Shown in pieces: positions 53,565 to 61,838 of a stretch of DNA of 64,000 bases. The stretch is from contig CAMBYH010000004.1 in NCBI GenBank assembly GCA_945872065.1, positions 1 through 64,000 on the forward strand, in the 5' to 3' direction. Each line of letters starts with the position of its first letter. Positions within the stretch are counted from its first letter, which is position 1. The notes below the pieces were generated by a model that made no database searches, was not told where the DNA came from, and worked only from the letters and a program-made list of their open reading frames with translations. Made by a program: the position numbers and the translations under genes. Source of the DNA: Arsukibacterium tuosuense (GTDB lineage Bacteria; Pseudomonadota; Gammaproteobacteria; Steroidobacterales; GCA-2729495).

Positions 53565-53642
53565 GAGTCCATTCTTTCCCGGGCCCGTAATGCGGGTGCC
53601 CGTGGTTGACGGGTCAACGACATCACGCACAAGGGGCCACTG

Positions 53643-54653
53643 ATGGCAGAGCCCGTAACGATCGCCGTTGATGCCATGAGCGGAGATGCGGGAGCAAAGG
53701 TTTGCGTCCCTGCGTCCATCGAGTTCGTGCGCGGCCATCCTGGCGTGCGCATCCTCCTGGTTGGGCAGCGCGAGGTGCTCGAGCAGCTTGCCATTGCCTC
53801 CGGTGGCATCCCGCCGACGGTCGAGATTCGTGATGCTCGCCAGATTGTGCTGATGGATGAGCCACCGGCGGAAGCCCTGCGGAAAAAGAAAGACTCGTCC
53901 ATGCGGGTCGCTATCGACCTGGTGAGGGATGGCGCTGCTCACGCCTGTGTCAGTGCCGGGAATACAGGCGCCCTGATGGCAACCGGCCACTTTGTCCTCA
54001 AGATGCTGCCGGGTATTGAACGCCCCGCCATCATGGCCCGGCTGCCGACCCGGCATGGCGCCATATACATGCTGGATCTGGGTGCCAATGCAGACTGCAC
54101 GGTGGAGCAGCTCTGCCAGTTCGCCATCATGGGCTCGGTAGTGGCCCGGGTTACGGAAGGCATCGAGAAGCCCCGGATTGGTCTCCTCAATATTGGCGAG
54201 GAAGACATCAAGGGAAATGAAACCGTCAAGCAGGCGGCCCTGCGCCTGGCGGCTGGCCACCTTAACTACGTTGGATTCGTCGAGGCCGACGCCATTCAGG
54301 ATGACCGCGCTGATGTGGTGGTCTGTGATGGCTTCAGCGGCAACGTGGCCCTCAAGTCGATGGAGGGCACCGCGAAACTGATCCGGCACTTTCTTGAGGT
54401 GGAGTTTCACGCCAGCCTCTATGGCCGACTGGCGGGCCTGGTGGCCTGGCCGGTGCTGACGTCCCTGGGTCGCCGTCTCGATCCGCGGCGCTACAATGGC
54501 GCGAGCCTGGTAGGACTCAACGGCATCGTCATCAAGAGTCACGGTGGTGCCGACGTGCTGGCTTTCCAGCAGGCAATTTCCGTAGCGGAACTGGAAGCCA
54601 CGAAGCGTGTTCCCGCTCAGATCAGGGAACTCATGGGCGAGCAGGTGGCATGA
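53643..54653 (+). CDS. plsX: Phosphate acyltransferase PlsX
   Basis: PlsX converts acyl-ACP to acyl-phosphate for phospholipid synthesis. The 336-aa protein shows [20 protein letters not shown] at the N-terminus, [22 protein letters not shown] and [13 protein letters not shown], all family marks. A usual PlsX N-terminus reads DxMGGDxG; here it is MSGDAG. ATG 53643 is 106 bp after rpmF. It overlaps fabH by 4 bp. Confidence 0.96.
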   Translation: MAEPVTIAVDAMSGDAGAKVCVPASIEFVRGHPGVRILLVGQREVLEQLAIASGGIPPTVEIRDARQIVLMDEPPAEALRKKKDSSMRVAIDLVRDGAAHACVSAGNTGALMATGHFVLKMLPGIERPAIMARLPTRHGAIYMLDLGANADCTVEQLCQFAIMGSVVARVTEGIEKPRIGLLNIGEEDIKGNETVKQAALRLAAGHLNYVGFVEADAIQDDRADVVVCDGFSGNVALKSMEGTAKLIRHFLEVEFHASLYGRLAGLVAWPVLTSLGRRLDPRRYNGASLVGLNGIVIKSHGGADVLAFQQAISVAELEATKRVPAQIRELMGEQVA

Positions 54654-55618
54654 TCTACTCGCGGATTGCCGGCACCGGACGCTATCTGCCCGAGCGTATT
54701 CTCTCGAACCGCGAGCTGGAGTCGATGGTGGATACCACGGAGGAGTGGATCCGGACCCGAACCGGCATTGAACGTCGGCATATCGCAGCGGATAACCAGG
54801 CCACCAGCGACCTCGCTGAGCAGGCGGCTCGCCAGGCAATGGATGCTGCTGGCGTTACGGCAGATGACATTGATTTCCTGGTGGTAGGCACGACGACCCC
54901 CGATCTGATCTTTCCGAATGTCGGCTGCCTCGTCCAGCGGAGGCTCGGGATTCATGGCTGTCCGGCCTTCAGTCTCGAGGCGGCGTGCAGTGGCTTCATC
55001 TACGCGCTGACCATGGCTGACCGTTTCGTAGCCAGTGGTGCTGCCAAGTGTGCGCTGGTGATTGGTGCTGAGACCCTGTCGAGGATCGTTGACTGGAGCG
55101 ATCGATCTACGTGCGTGCTGTTCGGTGACGGCGCCGGAGCCGTAGTCCTCAAGCCAGCAGATGAACCGGGTCTGCTTTCCTGCCACCTGGGCGCCGACGG
55201 TCACTACGGGGACCTGCTCTACCACCCCTATGGCACGTCGCGGCCGCAGCAGCCCGAAGACACAGCGCAGCCCTTCATACAGATGAAGGGCAACGAAGTC
55301 TTCAAGGTGGCGGTCAAGACGCTGGAGGGCATTGTCGACCAGGCGCTGAGTGCCAATAATCTCGAGCGCAGTGCCATCGACTGGCTGATACCCCACCAGG
55401 CCAATATCCGCATCATCCAGGCTACTGCCCGCCGTCTCGACATGCCCATGGAAAAGGTCGTGCTCACGCTTCCTGACCACGGCAATACCTCTGCCGCGTC
55501 AGTCCCGATCGCACTGGATGTTGCGGTCCGGGACGGGCGGGTGAAGCGGGGCGACCTGTTGTTGCTTGAAGCCTTCGGCGGAGGCCTCACGTGGGGCTCC
55601 GCTCTGGTCCGCTACTGA
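54650..55618 (+). CDS. fabH: 3-oxoacyl-ACP synthase III
   Basis: FabH starts fatty-acid synthesis by condensing acetyl-CoA with malonyl-ACP. The 322-aa thiolase-fold enzyme has Cys113 in [12 protein letters not shown], the catalytic His in [12 protein letters not shown] and Asn in [13 protein letters not shown]. It begins [20 protein letters not shown]. fabD, fabG and acpP, which normally follow fabH, are missing; a DASS transporter gene comes 21 bp later. Confidence 0.96.
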   Translation: MIYSRIAGTGRYLPERILSNRELESMVDTTEEWIRTRTGIERRHIAADNQATSDLAEQAARQAMDAAGVTADDIDFLVVGTTTPDLIFPNVGCLVQRRLGIHGCPAFSLEAACSGFIYALTMADRFVASGAAKCALVIGAETLSRIVDWSDRSTCVLFGDGAGAVVLKPADEPGLLSCHLGADGHYGDLLYHPYGTSRPQQPEDTAQPFIQMKGNEVFKVAVKTLEGIVDQALSANNLERSAIDWLIPHQANIRIIQATARRLDMPMEKVVLTLPDHGNTSAASVPIALDVAVRDGRVKRGDLLLLEAFGGGLTWGSALVRY

Positions 55619-55639
55619 CCCTCCCGGCAGGGCTGCCCC

Positions 55640-57139
55640 ATGCTTGAAATGCGGCATCGGTGGCTGGCGATCCTGGCCGGGCCCCTGCTGGCGGTCCTCG
55701 TGTACTTCCAGTTGCCGTCCGAGTATCTCTCGCCCGAGGGCGTCCAGCGCACCCTGGGGCCCGGCGCTCACGGGGCTGCGGCAGTGACTGCCTGGATGGC
55801 GCTCTGGTGGATCACGGATGTGATTCCGGTTTATGTCACCGCCTTGCTGCCACTGGCACTGTTTCCGCTGTTGGGCGCAGCAACAGTGGGGGAGGCCGCT
55901 GGCGCCTATGGTGACCCGCTGATCTTTTTGTTCTTCGGTGGCTTCATTGTGGCGCTTGCACTGGAGCGCTGGGGCCTGCATCGGCGCGTCGCGCTTACCG
56001 TGCTGCCCTTCGTCGGTTCGCGTCCGGCTCATATCATTGGCGCCTTCATGGGCATTACGGCATTTCTCAGTCTCTGGGTCACCAATACGGCCACGACGCT
56101 GATGATGCTGCCGGTTGCCGTCAGTGTGATCGATACCCTGGAGGAGGGCAGTCCTGCCGATCCCCGTACGCAGAAGGTCGGCACGGCACTGGTGCTCGGT
56201 GTCGCCTACGCCGCATCGATTGGCGGCATGGGCACCATGATTGGCACGGCGCCGAATGTCTTTGTCGCGTCATTCATCAACGGCCAGTTGCAGCAGGAGA
56301 TTACGTTTCTCGACTGGATGACCGTGGCAATGCCCCTCGTCGTTCTCCTCCTTCTCGGAGCCTGGTGGCTGCTGACGCGCGTCGTCTTCCGGCTGGGGCA
56401 CGAGCCGCTGCCGGGGACCCGGCAGGTCCTCCAGCGGCTGGCGAGTCAGCTCGGGCCAGTTACCCGGCCCGAACGCCTGACGGCGGGTGTCTTCCTCCTT
56501 ACGGCCGCTGCCTGGATTTTTCGTGCCCCTCTGACGGAGCTGACTGTTGCCGGGGTGAGCCCCCTGTCCGGTCTGACCGACGCCGGTATCGCGAGCAGCG
56601 CCGCGATTCTGCTGTTCGTCCTGCCCGCGGGCACCCGGAGCGGGGGTGACCCCCAGTTCCTCATGGACTGGCCCACCGCTACTCGTGTCCCCTGGGGGCT
56701 GCTCCTCCTGTTTGGTGGCGGCCTGAGTCTGGCGACCAGCTTTGAACGGACAGGGCTTGCTGAGTACGTGGCTGCGCAGGGGCAGGGCCTTGAGCGCCTC
56801 CCCACCTGGTTGCTTATCGCCGTGGTTGCAGCGACCGTCGTTTATCTTTCTGAGATTGCCAGCAATGTGGCCACAGCCACCACCGTGGTGCCTGTCGTGG
56901 CGTCCCTGGCCATCGGGGCGGGCCTTGCCCCGGTCCCGATCGTACTGGCTGCCTGCTTTGCCGCGAGCTGCGGCTTTATGCTCCCGGTGGCCACGCCGCC
57001 GAACGCGATCGCCTACGGCACTGGTCGCATCACAGCAGGGCAGATGGCCAAGGCCGGCTTTTTTCTCAATATTCTGGGGATTCTGTTTATTACCGCAGTT
57101 ACTTGCGGGATCATTATCCCCTTCATCGGAGCGAAGTGA
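55640..57139 (+). CDS. SLC13/DASS family sodium-coupled anion transporter
   Basis: The 499-aa membrane protein has about 12 hydrophobic segments. The first signature motif is LWVTNTATTLMMLPVAVS and the second EIASNVATATTVVPVV, equivalent to the two Ser-Asn-Thr type carboxylate/sodium sites of DASS proteins (here TNT and SNV). FFGGFIVALALERWGLHRRVAL is also typical. Substrates are likely dicarboxylates or sulfate-like anions; the exact one cannot be inferred. Its stop overlaps the next gene in TGATG. Confidence 0.9.
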   Translation: MLEMRHRWLAILAGPLLAVLVYFQLPSEYLSPEGVQRTLGPGAHGAAAVTAWMALWWITDVIPVYVTALLPLALFPLLGAATVGEAAGAYGDPLIFLFFGGFIVALALERWGLHRRVALTVLPFVGSRPAHIIGAFMGITAFLSLWVTNTATTLMMLPVAVSVIDTLEEGSPADPRTQKVGTALVLGVAYAASIGGMGTMIGTAPNVFVASFINGQLQQEITFLDWMTVAMPLVVLLLLGAWWLLTRVVFRLGHEPLPGTRQVLQRLASQLGPVTRPERLTAGVFLLTAAAWIFRAPLTELTVAGVSPLSGLTDAGIASSAAILLFVLPAGTRSGGDPQFLMDWPTATRVPWGLLLLFGGGLSLATSFERTGLAEYVAAQGQGLERLPTWLLIAVVAATVVYLSEIASNVATATTVVPVVASLAIGAGLAPVPIVLAACFAASCGFMLPVATPPNAIAYGTGRITAGQMAKAGFFLNILGILFITAVTCGIIIPFIGAK

Positions 57140-58113
57140 TGCAGCGACGAGCCAACAAATCATGGCTTTTTACCCTGGGAGTACTGCTCCTGCCGTTGGG
57201 TATGTTCTTGCCCGGCAGTGCGCGGGCCACTGGTGACACCTTTCCCCTGTTGCCGGGCGTGCAACTGGTCGGCGAGTCCACCACCGTGGCGGCCAGCCAG
57301 GCTGACACACTGACGGATATCGCACGGGTTCATGGTCTTGGCTATAACGAGATTGTCTGGGCGAATCCGGCGGTAGACGTGTGGCTGCCTGGGGGTGGAA
57401 CCCCGGTGACCTTGCCAACGAGGTTCGTGCTGCCAGGAGCAACCCGGGATGGTGTTGTCGTCAATATTGCGGAGTACCGGCTCTATCACTATTTCAAGCG
57501 GGATGGCCAGTCCATGGTCTCGACCTACCCGGTCAGCATTGGCCGCATGGACTGGGCCACACCGATTGGGCGCTGGGTCGTGACGGCCAAGCAGAAGGAC
57601 CCGGCCTGGTACCCGCCTGAATCGATTCGCCAGGAGCACCTTGAAGACGGTCGCGGTTTTCTGGCCAAGATGATCCCAGCGGGTCCCGACAATCCACTTG
57701 GCCAGTACGCCATGCGACTCAGCGCCAGTGGTTACCTGATTCACGGCACCAACAAACCCGTCGGCGTGGGCATGCAGGTGACCCACGGGTGTATTCGCAT
57801 GTACCCCGAGGATATTGAGAAGCTGTATCCCCAGATTCCTGTCAAGACGCCGGTGACCATCATGAACCAGCCCTACAAGTTCGGCTGGTCCGGCAATGAT
57901 CTCTACCTCGAAGTCCACCCCCCGCTGGATGACGATCGCTCCACGCGGGAGAGGGAGATGACGGCGCTTACCGAGCAGTACGTCCTGCTCACCCGTGATC
58001 GGCCCGCCCGGATCGACTGGCAGATAGTCGAAGAGGCTTATCGTCAGCGTGATGGCATTCCGGTGAAAGTTGGTTCCGCGCTTTCCGTGGGACAGTCGGT
58101 AGCTGCTTTCTGA
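57139..58113 (+). CDS. L,D-transpeptidase (ErfK/YbiS type)
   Basis: The 324-aa periplasmic enzyme has a signal peptide (cleavage after SARA, about residue 31), a LysM-like segment (AASQADTLTDIARVHGLGYNEIVWANP) and a YkuD catalytic domain with the HGTNKPVGVGMQVTHGCIRM active site (catalytic Cys). This architecture matches ErfK/YbiS/YcfS, which join Braun lipoprotein to peptidoglycan. A convergent Lpp-type lipoprotein gene lies 175 bp away, fitting that role. It starts in a TGATG overlap with the transporter gene. Confidence 0.9.
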   Translation: MQRRANKSWLFTLGVLLLPLGMFLPGSARATGDTFPLLPGVQLVGESTTVAASQADTLTDIARVHGLGYNEIVWANPAVDVWLPGGGTPVTLPTRFVLPGATRDGVVVNIAEYRLYHYFKRDGQSMVSTYPVSIGRMDWATPIGRWVVTAKQKDPAWYPPESIRQEHLEDGRGFLAKMIPAGPDNPLGQYAMRLSASGYLIHGTNKPVGVGMQVTHGCIRMYPEDIEKLYPQIPVKTPVTIMNQPYKFGWSGNDLYLEVHPPLDDDRSTREREMTALTEQYVLLTRDRPARIDWQIVEEAYRQRDGIPVKVGSALSVGQSVAAF

Positions 58114-58179
58114 GAGGTACCGGGTTTGGCATCTGGCGACTTGGCCGCCAAGTTGCCAGATGCCAAACCCGGTACCTCT
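58113..58179. repeat. Near-perfect 33-bp inverted repeat
   Basis: The two 33-nt arms pair at every position except one (G58138 against T58154, a wobble pair in RNA) around a single central base at 58146. The first base is the last base of the L,D-transpeptidase stop codon. It contains two KpnI-type GGTACC ends and the core GGTTTGGCATCTGGC. As RNA this would be a 67-nt hairpin of very high stability. Confidence 0.85.
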
Positions 58180-58185
58180 GAATCC

Positions 58186-58219
58186 AAAAAAAAAGCCGCA
58201 GCAAACGCTGCGGCTTTTT
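58186..58219. terminator. Bidirectional rho-independent terminator
   Basis: GCCGCAGC-AAAC-GCTGCGGC is a perfect 8-bp stem with 4-nt loop, flanked by nine A residues on the left and five T residues on the right. On the minus strand it ends the lipoprotein transcript with nine U residues; on the plus strand it can end the L,D-transpeptidase transcript. Confidence 0.9.
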
Positions 58220-58221
58220 CG

Positions 58222-58246
58222 TCAGGTCATACGTGGTATGACCTGA
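58222..58246. repeat. 11-bp inverted repeat
   Basis: TCAGGTCATAC and GTATGACCTGA form an exact 11-bp inverted repeat with a 3-nt centre, between the terminator and the lipoprotein stop codon. It is a candidate protein-binding operator or a stabilising mRNA 3' hairpin. Confidence 0.6.
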
Positions 58247-58290
58247 AGCGGTAGCTAGACCGTCTTAGAAGCGGTAGCTAGACCGTCTTA
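58245..58290. repeat. Tandem 23-bp direct repeat at the lipoprotein stop codon
   Basis: Two exact copies of a 23-bp unit abut each other (58245-58267 and 58268-58290), each starting GAAGCGGTAGCTAGACC and ending TTA. The second TTA is the reverse of the lipoprotein's TAA stop codon. This looks like a recent tandem duplication. Confidence 0.85.
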
Positions 58291-58593
58291 CTTGGCCTGG
58301 CTGCGCTTGAACATCCGGTCCATCTTTTCGTTGGTGGCGTCGCAGCAGGACTGGGACTGGTTCGCAGCATTCAGTGCCTGATTGGCCGTGCTCTGGGCAC
58401 CGGAAGCCGTCTGCTTGGCTTCGGCAGCAGCAGCACCGGCAGCATCAGCGGCCGACTTGGCAGCATTGGCAGTGGCTGCCACGGCATCGACACGGGCGGA
58501 GAGTGCATCGGCCTTCTTGGTGGACTCGCAGCCGGTGGTGACCAGGATCGCGAGTGCCAGGGCGGCCCCCTGAAGAGCGGTAGTGATTTTCAT
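58288..58593 (-). CDS. Lpp/OprI-type alanine-zipper lipoprotein
   Basis: The 101-aa protein begins MKITTALQGAALALAILVTT and has a lipobox (LVTTGC) with the lipidated Cys at about residue 22. The mature part is rich in Ala in heptad spacing (VAATANAAKSAADAAGAAAA), a trimeric coiled coil, and it ends NEKMDRMFKRSQAK with a C-terminal Lys for covalent linkage to peptidoglycan. Two adjacent Cys (SQSCCDATNEK) occur before the last helix. AAGGA lies 8 nt upstream of ATG 58593. Its terminator and the L,D-transpeptidase that would cross-link it are directly downstream. Confidence 0.9.
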   Translation of the reverse strand: MKITTALQGAALALAILVTTGCESTKKADALSARVDAVAATANAAKSAADAAGAAAAEAKQTASGAQSTANQALNAANQSQSCCDATNEKMDRMFKRSQAK

Positions 58594-58878
58594 AGTAAAG
58601 GTCCTTAAAACAACAGATAAATTAAAGGTAAAAACACACCCGGAGAAGCAGTCGCCGAGAATCAAGAAACCGCCTCGTGGCGGACTCTTATGAAAATGAT
58701 GACCGAATCAAAGTTAAATCGCAATCTGGAAATGGCTTGGCGCATGGGTTTCAGCCTGCCGCTGCAGTTGCCCGCCAGTGGGGTTGACCGGCGAGAAGCA
58801 GAGCGATCTGGTGCGGAGGCTGAACATTCGTGGGGTGGCAGTAGAGTCACGCCGGACCACAGGAGGGGGAAGACGGGC

Positions 58879-58906
58879 TTGCGGACCTCCGGTATCTGTA
58901 TACAAT
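58879..58906 (+). promoter_or_regulatory. lexA promoter
   Basis: TTGCGG at 58879-58884, a 16-bp spacer and TACAAT at 58901-58906 form a sigma-70-type promoter 35 bp upstream of the lexA ATG. The -10 lies inside the first LexA box, which gives direct repression. Confidence 0.6.
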
Positions 58907-58911
58907 CCCAG
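58896..58911 (+). promoter_or_regulatory. LexA box 1
   Basis: CTGTATACAATCCCAG matches CTGT-N8-ACAG with one mismatch (C for A). It overlaps the promoter -10. Confidence 0.75.
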
Positions 58912-58913
58912 TG

Positions 58914-58929
58914 CTGTACAGATATACAG
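58914..58929 (+). promoter_or_regulatory. LexA box 2
   Basis: CTGTACAGATATACAG is an exact CTGT-N8-ACAG site, 18 bp from box 1 and 12 nt before the lexA ATG. Two tandem boxes upstream of lexA are also found in E. coli. Confidence 0.9.
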
Positions 58930-58940
58930 GATAACAACCC

Positions 58941-59588
58941 ATGGCCACGCCCGTTGCTGCTGACCTCACTGCCAGGCAGGCAGAAATTCTTGAATTTATT
59001 CAAAGATTTATAGAAGTTACTGGAATGCCGCCCACCCGGGCAGAAATGGCCCGGGAGCTGGGTTTTCGGTCCGCGAATGCAGCGGAAGAACACTTGCGGG
59101 CTCTGCAGCGCAAGGGGGTGATCGAGCTTCTGCCCGGCACGTCCCGGGGCATCAGGCTGCTGGAAACCGGCCGCCTTCTTTTGACTGAAGAAGAGGGTTT
59201 GCCCCTGGTGGGGCGGGTGGCTGCCGGCCAGCCCATCCTCGCTACCGAACATATCGAGGCCCGCTACCGGCTTGACCTGGCGCTGTTCAATCCGCGTCCC
59301 CATTACCTCTTGCGCGTGCAGGGCATGAGCATGCGGGATGCCGGCATTCTCGACGGCGATCTGGTGGCGGTCCGCCGCGAGCCCGAAGTCCGTAACGGCC
59401 AGATCGTGGTGGTCAGGCTGGAAGAAGAAGTCACCGTCAAACGCTACCGACAGACCGGCACCATGGTCACGCTGCTGCCGCAGAACCCGGATTTCAAGCC
59501 CATCAAGGTCGATCTCAAGGCCGAGCATATGGTCATCGAGGGCGTGGTGGTGGGCGTTATCCGTAACGGCATGTCGACTGCTGCGTGA
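58941..59588 (+). CDS. lexA: SOS repressor LexA
   Basis: LexA represses SOS genes until RecA-stimulated self-cleavage. The 215-aa protein has a winged-helix N-terminal domain ([23 protein letters not shown]), cleavage site Ala95-Gly96 in [11 protein letters not shown], catalytic Ser130 in [15 protein letters not shown] and Lys167 in [10 protein letters not shown]. All positions match functional LexA. It leads the imuA-imuB-dnaE2 genes and is autoregulated through two upstream boxes. Confidence 0.97.
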   Translation: MATPVAADLTARQAEILEFIQRFIEVTGMPPTRAEMARELGFRSANAAEEHLRALQRKGVIELLPGTSRGIRLLETGRLLLTEEEGLPLVGRVAAGQPILATEHIEARYRLDLALFNPRPHYLLRVQGMSMRDAGILDGDLVAVRREPEVRNGQIVVVRLEEEVTVKRYRQTGTMVTLLPQNPDFKPIKVDLKAEHMVIEGVVVGVIRNGMSTAA

Positions 59589-59594
59589 GTTGCT

Positions 59595-60212
59595 GTGTTC
59601 GCTTCGGCTGTTACTCGGCTGCCAACGGGGTTTGCGGCGCTCGACCACCTGCTCGGTGGTGGCTGGCCCAGGGGCCTGCTCACGGAGTTACTGGTATCCG
59701 GGCATGGAGGTGGTGAGTTCGGCCTGCTGAGCCCAGCACTGGCGCGCCTCACCACCCTGTCCCAACTGCCGTCGCAGGCACCGTCAACGCCACTGGCCGC
59801 TGGCGGCTGGGTTCTCCTGATCGCACCACCCTGGATCCCCTATGGTCCCGGTCTCTGCTGGCAAGGATTCGCCCTCAACCGGGTACTGATGGTCAGCGTG
59901 GGGCAACCTCTGGAGGCGCTATGGGCGATGGAAGAGGCCCTGCGTTCGGGATCCTGTAGCAGTGTGATCGCGTGGGTTGGCGCCAGAGCCACCGAGCGGG
60001 CAGGGCACTCCCTGCTGCAGCGGCTGCATCTTCTGGCCGGCAGGCAGCAGGCCTGGGCTGTCCTGATCCGGGAGACACGGTTTCGTCGTGAGCGGTCCCC
60101 CGTCCGCTTGCGGCTCGAGTTGCGGTGTCCATCGCCGGCCACGCTGCAGATTGAGATCTTCAAAAATGGCTGGCGAGGTGCGGGCACAGTCACCGTGGAA
60201 CGCCGATTCTGA
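59595..60212 (+). CDS. imuA: ImuA (SulA-like) translesion-synthesis factor
   Basis: This 205-aa protein begins LPTGFAALDHLLGGGWPRGLLTELL, the RecA/SulA-like N-terminus of ImuA, and continues with WVLLIAPPWIPYGPGL and WVGARATERAGHSLLQRL. Proteins of this type act with ImuB and DnaE2 in SOS mutagenesis and are not cell-division inhibitors, although sometimes annotated SulA. GTG 59595 lies 6 bp after lexA. Confidence 0.88.
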   Translation: MFASAVTRLPTGFAALDHLLGGGWPRGLLTELLVSGHGGGEFGLLSPALARLTTLSQLPSQAPSTPLAAGGWVLLIAPPWIPYGPGLCWQGFALNRVLMVSVGQPLEALWAMEEALRSGSCSSVIAWVGARATERAGHSLLQRLHLLAGRQQAWAVLIRETRFRRERSPVRLRLELRCPSPATLQIEIFKNGWRGAGTVTVERRF

Positions 60213-60236
60213 AAAAGCATTGGCGTTTCTATTGGC

Positions 60237-61838
60237 ATGGCTCGTTTTACCAAAGTACAGGCCCGGACCAGGTCCGGGAAAGACCCAGCCGCGCTCCTGC
60301 CGGTAACGGCCGGCCACGCGCCAGAGCCACTGACGGCGGCTCCTGCCCAACTCTGGCTTTGTCTGTATTTCCCACAGTTGCCGCTGGAGGCGCGAGCCAG
60401 CCGGTCGGATCAAAGGCAGCCAGATTCCAGTCAGAAGGTGCCGCTGGTCATCTGCGCAGAACAGGGCCGAAGGACTCTCGTAGTAACCCCGAATGCACTG
60501 GCTGCTGCCCGGGGGGTGCGCTCAGGTATGCCGGTCAGTTCAGCTCTCGCACTGGCACCTGACCTGGTTATCGAGAGCCGCAGCGTGCCGCTCGAAGCCA
60601 TCGCTCTGACCCGGCTGGCCATCTGGGCATCCCAGTTCACACCGACTGTGAGTAGTAGTGCAGGCAATGCCCTGTTACTGGAAATCCAGGGGAGTTTGCG
60701 TTTGTTTGACGGATTCGAAGCATTGCAGACCAGGGTAGCCGAGGGCCTGGTAGCTCTTGGCCATGAGGCGCGTATTGCCTGTGCTCCCACAGCGCGGGCT
60801 GCCCTGTGGCTGGCCAGAGCCAGTGTCTATCGTCCAGTCCGGACTATCGTCGAGGTGCGTCAGGCACTTGCCCGGATCCACATACGGCACCTTGAGTGGC
60901 CGGAACGCACTGTCCAGGCTCTCCTGCAGATGGGTGTCACGACGGTGGGCGATTGCGTGCGGTTACCCCGTGAGGGCTTTGCCCGGCGACTGGGACCTGC
61001 CTGCCTGCGCCAGCTCGATCAGGCCTACGGTCGCCATCCGGAGCCGCGGCAGCTCCACGTGTTGCCCGTCCGTTTTTCTGCCGAGCTGGAACTGCCCATG
61101 GAAACCACAGTGGTGTCTGTTCTGCTGGATAGCTTCAATCAGCTTTTTCAGCGCCTCCGGCAGTCCCTCGAATCCCGCCAGGCCAGTGTCCGTAGCGTGA
61201 GATGCGTGCTCACCCATCCGGGTGGTCAGGAAACAGACCTGTATCTGGGAGCGGGCCACGCAGCGGGCCCCCCGACAGGAACGGGCCTCTTGTCCGGGCT
61301 ACTGCTGCTACGGCTCGAGGCCATGACTTTGCCCGCCCCGGTTACTGGCCTGGCGGTGCAGGCGGATCTGGACTTCAGGCAGGTACTGGCGGGTATCGAC
61401 CTGCTGGGCAAGGACCTCCAGCCGGATGGCGGACTGCACGCACTGCTGGAACGCTTGCGTGCACGACTGGGCGTCCAGTCAGTGCAGGGGCTGGCGCTAC
61501 GCGCCGAGCACCGGCCGGAGAGTGCCTGGCGAGCAGTGGCGGATCCGCTGGCAGCATCTGGGTCGAAGGGCGATACCAGCGAGGCCTGCATTGTGGTTCG
61601 TTCCCGACCTCTCTGGCTGCTGCCGGTGCCGGAGTCTCTGGGGCTGATTAACGGCCGGCCTGCGTGGCATGGATTGTTAGCTCTCGAGCGTGGCCCCGAG
61701 CGTATCGAAAGCGGCTGGTGGGATGGGGGCGATGTACGCCGGGATTACTACCGGGCCAGTAACCCACAGGGCGCAATGCTCTGGGTATACACGGACCTGC
61801 GTACTCAGGCCTGGTACCTGCAGGGTATCTTCGGGTGA
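60237..61838 (+). CDS. imuB: ImuB, Y-family polymerase-like protein
   Basis: The 533-aa protein is Y-family in outline but is expected to be catalytically inactive: the position of the metal-binding Asp in IIHVDMDCFF-type motifs here reads [14 protein letters not shown]. It links the beta clamp, ImuA and DnaE2 in the mutasome. A finger/palm region (about 40-170) and little-finger region (about 260-400) are recognisable, followed by a C-terminal tail ([14 protein letters not shown]) that is a common ImuB ending. Start ATG 60237; the stop overlaps dnaE2 by 4 bp. Confidence 0.92.
   Translation: MARFTKVQARTRSGKDPAALLPVTAGHAPEPLTAAPAQLWLCLYFPQLPLEARASRSDQRQPDSSQKVPLVICAEQGRRTLVVTPNALAAARGVRSGMPVSSALALAPDLVIESRSVPLEAIALTRLAIWASQFTPTVSSSAGNALLLEIQGSLRLFDGFEALQTRVAEGLVALGHEARIACAPTARAALWLARASVYRPVRTIVEVRQALARIHIRHLEWPERTVQALLQMGVTTVGDCVRLPREGFARRLGPACLRQLDQAYGRHPEPRQLHVLPVRFSAELELPMETTVVSVLLDSFNQLFQRLRQSLESRQASVRSVRCVLTHPGGQETDLYLGAGHAAGPPTGTGLLSGLLLLRLEAMTLPAPVTGLAVQADLDFRQVLAGIDLLGKDLQPDGGLHALLERLRARLGVQSVQGLALRAEHRPESAWRAVADPLAASGSKGDTSEACIVVRSRPLWLLPVPESLGLINGRPAWHGLLALERGPERIESGWWDGGDVRRDYYRASNPQGAMLWVYTDLRTQAWYLQGIFG

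Larger units (their letters stand above)
58594..58940. other. Intergenic region between the lipoprotein gene and lexA
   Basis: These 347 bp hold the divergent promoters of the lipoprotein gene (minus strand) and lexA (plus strand). The left part (58594-58720) is A/T-rich, as expected for a strong lipoprotein promoter, and includes a small hairpin CCGCC-TCGT-GGCGG at about 58667. The right end carries the lexA promoter with two LexA boxes. I see no further gene. Confidence 0.55.

Noticed and set aside
53469-54839. 456-codon open frame on the minus strand opposite plsX
   Set aside because: It is a shadow of plsX and the start of fabH in GC-rich DNA; the plus-strand frames encode complete conserved enzymes and the reverse product has no recognisable motif.
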